Of a DNA stretch of 64,000 nt, positions 43,701-55,700 are shown piece by piece (the stretch's first letter is position 1; every line of letters begins with the position of its first letter). Location: NCBI GenBank assembly GCA_037367405.1, contig JAZKJV010007248.1, positions 766,501 to 830,500 on the forward strand, in the 5' to 3' direction. Under the pieces are notes generated by a model. The model did not search any database, was not told where the DNA came from, and was given only the letters and a program-made list of their open reading frames with translations. Source of the stretch: Ottelia alismoides. Taxonomy: Eukaryota; Streptophyta; Magnoliopsida; Alismatales; Hydrocharitaceae. The translations under genes and the position numbers were made by a program.

Positions 43701-46700
43701 GTTGAAAGATCCGACTATTTTTTACGTTGCTTGTCGACTACCTAACACAAGCCTCACAAGGGGAGATTTGACCCTAGACTTTTGGGTGGTAGGCATACTG
43801 CACTAACCACCAGACCATTGAAGTGGGTACATTTTTGGATACCAATAATTAAGTAAAAAATCTAATATCAAGGAAAATGCTCGACAAATAAGGCATAATG
43901 CAAAAATATTAATTTTGTAATTCTTATATGTTCATTGCAATCTCTATTTACTCTTTTTTTCCAGTGATGAAAGAACTGTGTAAAGGGAAAATAATTGTAT
44001 GAGGCATATTATAGAGATAGGGAGTCACTAATAAAAAAATGAATATGTTATGATTAAATTGCACATTAAAGCACGACAAAATGAAGCGTGCATAGAAAAT
44101 TATACATGCCAATCAACTAATTTGAAATAATGAGAATTGCAACAAATAATTAAACATGACGAAACCAATTCATGCATCATAGTGATCAATGATATCTAAA
44201 AAGTAAGGCCGTGAATCACATGCAGATTTTTGACATACAATGGAACAACCTACATTATGGTGAGAAGAATGTGTAGATGTCTCAATCAATGGTTGATGTC
44301 ACCTCGGCAATGATCCACAATTGTTGGTTATCATGGAAGGATAAATAACACAACAAAAAGACGGAGGAGGGATAGTCATATATGCCACAAACAATAGTAA
44401 TTGTCAAAGTTGAACCCTACAGCATGGTTTCACCTTCATATACAAGGAGAGGGGGCATCGTTTCCTACCCTATGGTTGATGGGGTCAAGGACGAAGCCAG
44501 GAATGTTGACTTGGGGGGACCAAATACAATAGAGAGATATTTTTCAACATATATAGGGATTTTTTACTTAAGACGCAAAATTTAATTCAATGTCATATCA
44601 TGCCATCTCTAAACTGCTAAAGAATTTTTGTGGAACATGTCACATTTTAAAAAATATGAAAAGAAAGACTTGAATAATAGAATTACCAATAAACTACCGA
44701 CGTTGAAAGAAAGACTTGGATACCGATAGCTTTTCATGCAAAAATTGTAAATTTAAGCAGTCATTCCTCTTCTTTGCAATTTAAAATTGTTCCTGAAAGA
44801 AAAATTAGCCATGTATAATTTTTCAAAAGATAAAAAATAAAGGAGATCTAACATACCTAAATGTAGAGCTATTTAAAACATATTCTCCTTGACTTTACAT
44901 CATACTCATCTGTAATTAGGAATTGAGGTATAGCTGGGGACTTTTTTGTGATTTACCATATATATTTTCCTTTCTGTATTCGAAATGACTCTAAAACGCA
45001 GTATATTACATGTAACCCTATAATATATCTAAATATTTATTTATATACACATTGGTATATGTCTATGATACACACATAGATTTAGTAATATGGATATTTG
45101 TATCCGTATTCGCTAGAAAAGTTTATAACTATATCCGTATCCATATCCTCAAAAAATTGAAAATGGTATATATATCCATAAAAAACCTTATATCCATATC
45201 CACATCCATCAAAATAAAAAATATAATATCCATCTCCTCTTAAAAACGGATACAATGATGGTCAGAAACAGATATATTCGTCTCCGATTGCATCCCTACT
45301 AATGTACCATTAACCTTTTCAGTATATTTTCCTAACTTTTGATTTTTTTTGCTTTCAAAAAAAATCTTACAATTATAAGTTTGGACTTTTCAAGCTTTAT
45401 CTCAAGTATTTAGATGCTCAGAATGTGATATGATGTGATTCCCGAGGGCTTGATTTTTCCAGTATATTGGTATTGAAAAATTTTCATATAGGCCTATATT
45501 TTTTGTTTGTTCTAGATTTTCTATAACATGAAGCAGAAGATTCAAGAATCAAAGTATATATATGATTAGTTTTATGGCTGATTTAGTTGGAATCCATCAA
45601 TTTGAAATCGTATTTATGTAGTGAGCAAGAAATTTAAAGGATTACAATACGAAAAAGGAATATGGTTCATTTTCTTTAAAATGGTCTTACAGTAAATTCT
45701 AAGGGAATAGGTTTTCCTAGTAAATTGTTATTGAAAATTCTTCATGAATCATGCAGTCCAGCATTTTGTTCCTTTTAGAATCAGGTTTTAGAATTTTTAT
45801 AATTTGAAGTAGAATATTTCAAGAATCAACATCCATCTATGACGAGCATCAAGGTCGATTTGGATGTGATTTACTAACTGATAATTAATAATAAACTAAA
45901 CAATATATTTGATGATGTTGATACATGCACACTTACATCGAGCAATGAAGGAAGGTTGGATCAAATCGAATCGGAGGAAGGAACGGTATCGGAGCGGTTC
46001 AGTTGGAGCTGCAGCACAAGAAATAGCCAGAATCCAGTTTGTTCGCATTGTTGAACATAGGAAAGAGAAGATGCCAAGATGGTAAAAATGCCATTTTTTA
46101 TATTCCTAGAAAGTGAGGAGAATAAACGGATTGTAGGCACTATGGATTAGCATTTACGGAAATTAACATTTAGAAAAGAACAGGAAGTTGAGCAGGCACA
46201 CCGCCACGTTCGAACGGGATAGAAGTCAACATATTTTTTTTAACTTTTACATTTGGAGATTAGCATTTACGGAAATTAACATTTAGAAAAGAACAGGAAG
46301 TTGAGCAGGCACACCGCCACGTTCGAACGGGATAGAAGTCAACATATTTTTTTTAACTTTTACATTTGGAGACATAAATTAATCTCACGGGGGGGGGGGA
46401 GGGGCAAATCCCGTATTTCCTAAAATTAGGGAGGGGATGCATGGAGTGACGAGGAGGCCTGGCCCCATATTGTTCCCCCTCCTTCCGTCTCCGGATGGGG
46501 TTTCAGTGAAGAATGAAAAGAGGAAGGGGAAAAGTGGAATATGAAATGTGAGAATACAAAAATAAAAGGTGGGATTTGGGATAAAAGAATTATACTCTGG
46601 TATTTCCCAAATGGATTCTACATCTAATATTATACTATATTTTATATATTGGAGTTTCGATCTTTATTTAATATGATAAATTATATTTATGTATGTGTGT

Positions 46701-49700
46701 GTATTATCGAATTGAATAGAGTTATATTCTAATGAATTCAGGTTTATTCAAATTTAATTCATTTAGTAACCGAATCAACAAGTCAAATTCTTATTCGACT
46801 TGTTCTATTTTGAGTCGATCATTTTCTTGAATTTTCATTGAATAAATCATTTTCACAATTGAATGATTCAATTCAATTAGCACCCCTCCTTTCCCAATCA
46901 CCTTACTATGCATTCTCTAAAACCTAATACGCTTACTTAACTTAAACAACCCAACCAGCTTCAAAGCAACCAAAAAGGTAGCATTCTCATCAAATTGCCA
47001 AGAGGATTGGAGATTAAACATCGTAGCTCTAAAGCCCTCTCCCTATAGACATGGCATACATAACATCGACACTCACTCTGGAAAGAAGTGGGGTTGAAAA
47101 GCGAAGTTCGGTATGACTGATCTTGACTTCAAAAACTTGAAGTAGGAGGGACGCGAGCCATCCTCGAACTACCAAACTAGTGGCGTATGATCTGACTAGA
47201 ATATGGTCAAAGCCTTCACCCAAGCAAACTGGAATTGCTGCAATAATATTTACTCTATATTATTAAAAGCAAAAGCTTTCAAAATGAAATCAAGAATGGC
47301 GAAAAAATATGGAAGAAATAGAACAAAGAAATAAAGAGATAAGATAATAGAATTGGCAAGAGAAAATTGATGAAGGGAGATGAGAATGAGAGAATAAGAT
47401 GAGTAGCCACATAAATTGAGCCCGAAGAAAGCTCCCTGGGCTATGACATATTAAAAGGAAAAAAAAGTTAGTGCATTCATAGTCTTTGGGCTTAGATCAT
47501 TCATAGTCTTTGGGCATCTTGGACCCTTTAGAACACTAACTTAAAGGCAACAAATCATAATTAATAGGGTGATTCAGAGAGCATCAAATAGGCTTTCAAA
47601 ACACTGGATAACACACAGAAGTTAAATGCATTTAAGCATAATGGAGGTAAGGATGGACTAGACTAGAGAATGCCCACAATAAATCAATAAAAAACGACAG
47701 GCCAATAATAGATAATATGTGCATTTGAAATACTTGAGGCACCAAATAGCCTTTTGATGTGCTTTTCAAAAAAATAAGTATTTTGTTGCCGCCACTTTCT
47801 AATAATCAAAATATTAAACATCACTGTTCAGTTTGTTGCTTTTTTGAGCTATCTTAAACATTGTTACAAATATAGTGATAGTGATGAACTTGAGAAAGAT
47901 AGCTTATCCTGATCAGATTCATGTAATATATGAAAAAAATCTCGTCCAGATTTAATATTCATGATGCCTACATAAAATATAAATACTTACCAAAGATTAA
48001 GGGGAGAATTTTGAAAATCAACCAATGACTAGTTTTGAAATGCCCCACCAATTATCATGACTTCATGGAGGTATTTGATCATCTTAAATACAAAGACAAT
48101 AGGAAAATTTACGTTAAGCTATGATGTGTTAATTCAGTTCTATGCTTCGGCTAAATTGGCTAAAACCTGAAACAGTCTAACTTCAAGATGGGGGTGCAAA
48201 CCCCGTGCATGACAAACCCATGCATCATGCATGAATCAAGCCCTCTGTATTTTCAAGCAATACAAGACCCAATGAACAAGGAACATAACCCCAGCCCTCG
48301 ACAAAATTTCAAGAGAGGTTAGTTAAAATCGAAGAAATATAGGAAGACCTCCTGGAAATTCAGAATACACTCTTCGCTTTAGATTTCCCCTCAACTAGGA
48401 GGCAACCATGATGAGATTCCCAAACCTCGTAGAGCAAAGATCCTCTATAACAAGCCTTTCCCTCCTAACATGGTACAAGGGCCAAAACTAAGTTAAATGT
48501 TAGGGCTTAATACAAACCAGGGTTGACACATCGAGTATGCCAATAGGGCAGACACGTCGCATATATATCGCTTTAAGCAACAATGCCAAGGGTTGTTTTT
48601 CATAGCCTACAAGAATCAATATGGCTTAGCATAATGCATCCTAGTCGAAGTCCACAAACCTTGGCAAGATATGTCCATACTCCCCCTTCCATTAAAGGAA
48701 AATCGACTGAGAAAGAATCTTCCTCCAGCAATATTGCATTGTATTAGCTCCGCAAGATGACAGGATGGAGCCTTTCTGACTCATGCTCCTCAATACATTT
48801 GCAGACTTGTTCTAATAGCTAAAATTTTCATTTGACCCCTTAGACTCGACCTGAACTATGAGAAGAATATTCCTCCGATAAGATCGTGTTTGTAGTAGCT
48901 CTGCAAGATGTAAGGGTGGAACATTTCTACCTATGAACTATCCTCCAAGGTGACACGATGTTCAACGTACCAGGAAGCGTCGGGTGATCCCGTGAGATGT
49001 TGCTAATCATTGTTGCAATATTCGAGCAAATATCCTATTCAGTGGGGTTACCGAATAGAATATTGTTGTTCGGTCAATATTCGATCCAACCCGAATATTC
49101 CCGAATATTTGGCTCAAATATTCGGATACTCAGCCGACTATTCTATCGACTATTACAACGGATTGCTGGTTATTTATTTATTTTTTTTAATGTTTTAAAG
49201 GTTCCCATTTATGTTGGTACCACTACAAATGTTAAAGCTCCATATGTAACTTGTTAATTGATACTTTTATCTTGGACTATTATTGATTGATGACCATATA
49301 TGTACAAATATACAAGAACATATATATTAGACAACTTTTATATATAAAATACTTAAAAAAAAACATAATTGGATTGTTGGAAAAGAAAAGAGCCCACCCA
49401 TGTGTTTAGTACCACATGGGGGAGCGGTCACAATTGGGTCTGTCCGTGGGGCTATATAAGGAGCCCCACATCCCCTGTACTCATTGAGAACTTCAATAGA
49501 AGAAACGCCCAATTCAGGGGCTTCTCCCGTGGTTTCATCTCGCTCCTCTCGGAGTAGGGTTCCACGTTAAATCCCGTTGTTCTTTGATGTTTATCTTTAT
49601 TCCATGTTTTTGCTTCCGCATTCATATTTTTCTACATGGTATCAGAGAAGGTTCAATTGTTGGGGATTTTCTATTCGATATTTGTTTGAGATTCATTTTT

Positions 49701-52700
49701 TATTAAAGATTATTCTGTACGAAAATCGATTTTAGTGTCAGATTGGGTGAAAGTCCAGACTCAAATTCTAGAGTTCAATCTCTTGAATCCTTCTTCAGCC
49801 AGCCAGAGATTCCGACTCCTGCAAGTATTGGCTAGTTACGGCAAATCCCTAGCCGCAACTCACGATTGTGCACAAGCCCTCCGCTGCTTCGGGCTTCTTG
49901 CGTTCTCCAGTCCCTGTCGCACGCCAGTACTCCAGCCCCTGCCACACGCGTATCTGCTTCTCACCCAGGCGCGATGCCCCATCTCACCTACCCATCTCGG
50001 AGCACCGCCACAATTCCCCAGGCAGAAGAGAAGCTCCATCTCCTTGCGCGTTGGCGGCGCGCGAAGCCCTATTCTCACAGACGCTTGCCCAGGTGACGCG
50101 CAAGATCCTCGCGGCGCCTATCCTCCTCGCCAACCTCGGTCGTGCGGTGTCCACGCGGGGAAGTTGCCTCCCTTCGCGTACGCAGTGCGGGCCATCGCAC
50201 TCCGCTACAGCGGCGCCCCCCCCCCCTCCCCCACCCCCCCGATGGCCGCTCCCCATGAGCGACGAGCCCTGATGGCTTCGGGCAATAGCTCCTTCTTGCG
50301 CCTTATCTCCAGGCGGGCATCTTGGGGGGCGGCGCGGCGGAATAAAAAAACCCCAATCGCCAAGGAGGCGTTAGAGTAGGGTTCCCACTGGAAACATTTT
50401 TTTTTGTTGAGGGCCTGTCGTACGTTAAAAGAAAAAAACGAGGGGGATTGGCCAAGAAATAAAAGTAGGCCCAGTATTAAAATACAACAATAACAAAGCC
50501 TTTTCCCACAATTAAGTAGGGTCGGCTACATGGATTCTTCGCCTCCATTCAGATCTATGTTGGGTCAATCTCGGACTTATATCCAAAAAGCTAAGATCCC
50601 TTCGTATAGTCTCTTTCCAACACTTCTTGGGCCGTCCTCGCCCTCTCTTAGCCGGCTCAACATCCCAACACTCGCATCTCCTAACCGGTGCATCAGTTGA
50701 CATTCTTTGCAAATGACCAAACCATCTTAAGCGGTTTTCTCGCATCTTATCCTCGATCGGAGCTACACCAACTTTCTTTCTAATTGCATCATTCTGAATC
50801 CGATCTTTACGTGTATGTCCACACATCCATCTTAGCATTTTCATTTCTGCTACAGCCATTCTCTGCACATGTCTATGGTTCATATGCCAACATTCAGAAC
50901 CATAAAGCATAGCAGGTCTCACGGCTGCTTTGTAAAACTTTCCTTTAATTTTTAAAGGAATTTTCTTATCACAAAGAACAGCGGAGGCTCCTCTCCACTT
51001 TAGCCAGCCTGCATTTATTCTATTAGTAACATCTCCATCAATTTCCCCATCATGTTGCAAAATAGATCCCAGATATCTAAAAGAATCTCTCTTCTGAATG
51101 TTATCGTCACCAATCTTCACCTCGATTCCTTCACCATTGCTTCCATCAAAGGTGCATTCCATATATTCCGTCTTAGCCCTACTTACACGAAAGCCTTTAG
51201 TCTCCAATGCATGTCTCCAAACCTCAAGCTTCTCATTTACTCCATCTCTAGTCTCGTCAATCAACACAATATCATCAGCAAATAACATACACCAAGGTAA
51301 CTCATCCTGAATGTGACTTGTCAACTCGTCCATAATCAAAGTAAAAAGAAATGGACTCAAAGCTGAACCTTGATATAAACCAATGTTGATATTAAAATAG
51401 TCAGTCTTCCCCGTTGGGGTCCTTACACGAGATAAAGCCCTATCATACATATCCTTTATGAGATTAATGTATAGGACAGGTATTTGTCTCTTCTCCAAAA
51501 CCCTCCATAGTATCTCTCGTGGGACAGAATCATAAGCCTTCTCCAAATCAATAAAGATCATATGGATATTCTTCCTTTTAGCTCTATAAATCTCCATTGT
51601 TCTCCTCAGCAAATGGATGGCTTCAATAGTTGAGCGACCTGGCATGAATCCGAATTGGTTTTCATTTACTTGGGAAACTTGCCTCAACCTTCTTTCAATC
51701 ACACGTTCCCAAATTTTCATAGTGTGACTCATCAGCTTGATACCTCTGTAATTTGAACAATTTTGAATGTCTCCTTTGTTCTTATAAAGAGGCAACACGA
51801 TACTCCTCCTCCAATCTTCAGGCATTTTCTTGCTTCGCCCAGTATTAAAATGTTTGAAAAAAAACGATCCAAGAAATTATGCTGTGTTCGGCTCACATGT
51901 TGTAAAAGGAAGAGGGTCGTTAAAAAAATTGGAAATAGTTGAAAAAAAAAAAGAGAGAGAGGAGGCTGCAGGTTTGGTCCATTGGACCACAAAAAAAATG
52001 AACGTCAATTTTTTGAAAAAAAAATGATGATTCAAAAAAAGAGAGAGAAAAAAGAAAAAAAAGAAAAAAAAAGAGAAAAGAGGCGCGTACAAGAAAAAGC
52101 CGTACGCATATGCTAACAAAAAAACGAAAAAAAGGGGAAAAAAGTCGCGTACAAGGAAAAAGCCGTACGCATAAAAAAATATGATTCATGTTTGCTTCTC
52201 CCAACTTGTCTTTATTTTCATTATTCTCACAAGTTTGGGAGAAAGGGGGAGTAAAAGCCATATACATCCTACATCATTGACTGACAGACCAAACACTCCG
52301 GATTTCACAGAATATCAAGCCATCTTCACTGTGCATTGATCTTCGTCATGGTGTCTCTATCCTCGACATCGACTCCGCACTGGATTTGTTTTCTTCAAGG
52401 CACGACAGAGACAAAGTCCGGTGACCCGCAGGCACGACTGAGACAGAGATCCGGTGACCATGCAGGCACGACAGAGACAGTCCGGTGACCTTCCAGGCAT
52501 GACAGAGATACGTTCCGGTGACCTGATATACCCGTCAACAAGCGGGTTTGTCTACCAGTTGCGGATACATACGTTTATTGTGGTGATTTCAAGTGAAGAT
52601 GTAATGATGTATATTTTTCTTTATTGTTGCAAGTTGTAGTTGTCCCAGCTACCAACTTGAGGGGGAGTGTTGGAAAAGAAAAGAGCCCACCCATGTGTTT

Positions 52701-55700
52701 AGTACCACATGGGGGAGCGGTCACAATTGGGTCTGTCTGTGGGGCTATATAAGGAGCCCCACATCCCCTGTACTCATTGAGAACTTCAATAGAAGAAACG
52801 CCCAATTCAGGGGCTTCTCCCGTGGTTTCATCCCGCTCCTCTCGGAGTAGGGTTCCACGTTAAATCCCGTTGTTCTTTGATGTTTATCTTTATTCCATGT
52901 TTTTGCTTCCGCATTCATATTTTTCTACATGGATAATTCTGAATATCCTCTTGAATACCAAATATTCTTTATTCAGTGATCCATTCGACTGAATACCGAA
53001 TACCGACTTCTGCAACGTTGTTGCCAATTCACAAATGTCAAGGATGTCATCAACAATATTTGGAGTTTGTATTGTTACGGTGGTCATTAGTGATGGTCCC
53101 ATCCTGTGGCATTCACTTTCTTTCTTTACTTACCTAAAAACCATCCAAAAGATTTACTCCTTTAACTTACAAACAAAATAAAAACTTAACCACTAAAATC
53201 ATGGTGCATCCAGTACAAGTCGAGGAAGTACTGTCAAGAACTTAGTTGTGTTGATACGCCTTCCATTGTATCGGCGCATGAGGTCCCCTGATCCTACAGT
53301 ACTAAAGTAATGTTGTATCATAACATGTTGTGTAGGTATGCATGCTTCACTGCACTAGTTACGCTTCAAGATCGAGAACACGGTATGGTTAATCTTAGTT
53401 GTTTCTAAATCCTTGCAATTTGTTCTGGGTCGAGATTGGCAGAGATGGAGCGTGTCTCGTGGCGACCAAAGGCGCGTGATGGCGGCAGCGGGGCTCAGGC
53501 GGAGCGCGACAACGGTGGCGACGCTGGCTGGAGGCGGGTCTCGCATGCTAAGCCAGGCAGGAGGTGCTTCAGGTGTGGCAAGCGTGGCCACATCGCCTCT
53601 GCGTGCGATGCTCCACCCCGCTGTTTCCATTGTGGCAGGGTGGGACACTGCATGGCTGCTTGCTGGTTCTCGCGTGAGGGAGGTCGTGTCGGACAGCGCG
53701 TGGCCTCGCGACGCTCGTTCTCGCGTGGACAAGGTGGTGGCTTGCATGGCGTTCGTGATTCACGTTCTTTTGCGCAGGTGGTTGGTGGCGGTGGTGCAGC
53801 CGAGGGGGAGTCGGGAGGTGCTCATGCATGTGAGGCGGTTGGCGTTCCTGCACCTGTGGGGGTGGGAGGATCGGCGTTGGGTGTAGGAGATGATTCGCAG
53901 GCTCGGCCCTGCGTGGGAGTTCATGTGCATGGCTCGATTCCTGTGATTGGAGTCTTGGCGGCGGAAGCAGTGACACATGGGAAGCTGTTCAACACGGAGC
54001 TCGGTGGAGGGGATGTCGTAGGCGGAGAGAGGGGGTTGAGGGGCAGGTGGCCGGGTCGGCGCGGCTGGGCGCGGGGCTGCATGGTAGTGGGGTTTTCGCG
54101 GGTTTGCAGGGATCTACCGCGAGGCAACTTGTTGCAGTGGGTGTCATGCTTAGCCCAGGTCTTTCCTGGGATGCTATTCGCTCGACAACAATGGAATTCC
54201 TTGGCGACGACTTTGCCGGGGACTTCGTCATCCTCGACGCGCCGCGATGTTGTGTTCGCGGGCTCTCCCCGGTGCAACGGGAGAGCCTCTTCCGTGGTTT
54301 TGGTGGTCCTCATGTCAAGTGGCGGCCGGTTCGCGTGGCGGATGGTGCGGCGACTCTATCGGAGGTCTGTGTCGCAGAGGTGCGGGGGGTCCCATTCCTT
54401 TCTCGCACGGTGCCTGCGCTCTCGAAGATGATCGGAAGCTGGGGTCAGGTCCTGGCTGTTCTGGATGATGGTTTAGCGGCATAGCGCCTGGGGCTGATTG
54501 GGCTTGTGCGAGGATTCTTCTTGAATGTTCTCTCGCTTTCTTGAGGCTATGGCGGGAAAGGTGATCTTCGAGCGGTTGGTCGTGGGCTCTTGGTCTTTCA
54601 AGGTGGAAATCCTCCTTTTTCCGCCGGCGCCGGTGCCGGATCCTTCCCCGTCTTCCTCGGCCTTGCGCGGTGGTCGTTCGGGCTCTCGGCCGGAGGAGGA
54701 CGGTTGGGATTCTCCTCGACACGTGTCATCTGTCAGGGATGTTATCGAAGCGTCGCATGGGGAGGGCAGCGGTTCAGGGATATCATTTGCAGCGCCTGGG
54801 GACGCGAGTGGCAGTCGTGATTTGGTGGCGTTGGATATTTTCGAAGTTGATTTGACCCCTTCACCTCCCTCCATTTGGTCGGAGGCTTCTTTGCACTCGG
54901 ACCCCTCAGGACACGTGGCACGGCTTCCTTTCGGCTCTTCAATCGGATCTGCTGCTTTTTCAATCGGGGCTTCTTCTCGGGTGGCTGCCGACCCGGCCGT
55001 GCTTTCGGAGCCACTTTCTTGGATATCTGCTTAAACCTGTCCTATGCCCATCAATTCGATGGCCCCCTGCTCCTTGGAGCTTCTAGAGGACGTATACCCT
55101 CCCCCGTTCTTGTCGCCGGACGCCTCTTCGCTTTATCGTGAAGACTCCTTCGCCTTCTCGTCACCGCGTCCTGGGGGGCCCCCTTCGCGGGGTCCGTCGG
55201 GCGGTGACGGGTCTTCGGGGCTTGCTTTTGGCTAACTTCTACGACGGTGCAACTATTGATGTCCTTGTGGTAAACTCCCCCCCCCCCCCCCCGTCAAGAT
55301 TTGGACAGAGCTACAACCGAAGGCGGTTTTCCCGCCGTGGGGGATCTATCCCCTCTCCTCGCAGTGACTCTTCTTCTATCTCGCTTCGCGACGCTGTGGC
55401 GGAGGCTTCAGGTCTAACTCGCTTGGCGGGGCGATCGCCTCCTGGATCATGATAATGCCTTTTCGGTCGGCAGTGTTTTTGGGCTCCCCGTTGTTGTTAA
55501 TGAAGATTTTGTCATGGAATGTGCGTGGCCTTTGCGACCCTCACCGTCGGCGAATTTTGGGTGAACGTCTTTTGGAGTGGGGTTGCGACATCGCCTTCAT
55601 TCAAGAATCCAAGCTGGCTGTGATGGACGCTGATTTGTGGCGGTCCTTTGGTGCTGGTGGGTTGGATGCGTTTCGTTCGTTGGATGCGGTTGGCGCGGGC

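Larger units (their letters stand above)
49375..52929 (+). mobile_element. Young non-autonomous LTR element (LARD/TRIM type)
   Basis: The LTRs of 262 bp (49375-49636 and 52668-52929) begin TGTTGGAAAAG, end TTTTCTACA and differ at two positions. The duplication TGGAT flanks them (49370-49374 and 52930-52934). Primer site TGGTATCAGAG and polypurine tract TTGAGGGGGAG are present as in copia elements. Without the nested RTE the interior is about 1.66 kb: a GC-rich leader-like half (49735-50380), then A-rich purine DNA and a short tandem repeat. No gag or pol is recognised, so it depends on a copia relative. Confidence 0.93.
49008..53020. mobile_element. hAT-type MITE interrupted by a non-autonomous LTR element
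   Basis: The left part is 49008-49374 and the right part 52935-53020, about 450 bp together. The ends are CATTGTTGCAATATTCG and the complement of CAACGTTGCAGAAGTCGG; the latter closely resembles the end of the MITE at 1592 (CAAGGTTGCAGAAAGCGG). The flanking 8-bp duplication is TTGCTAAT (49000-49007) and TTGCCAAT (53021-53028), one mismatch. The interior repeats GAATATTC-type words instead of TAGTCGG. Confidence 0.82.

Noticed and set aside
47254..47285. TCTATATTATTAAAAGC, resembling a Helitron 5' end
   Set aside because: The base before TC is C rather than A, and no 3' hairpin with CTRR could be placed.
53355..55014. Many minus-strand open frames of 70-135 codons
   Set aside because: They mirror the GC-rich L1 ORF1 region; the plus strand has zinc knuckles and the LINE structure explains it.
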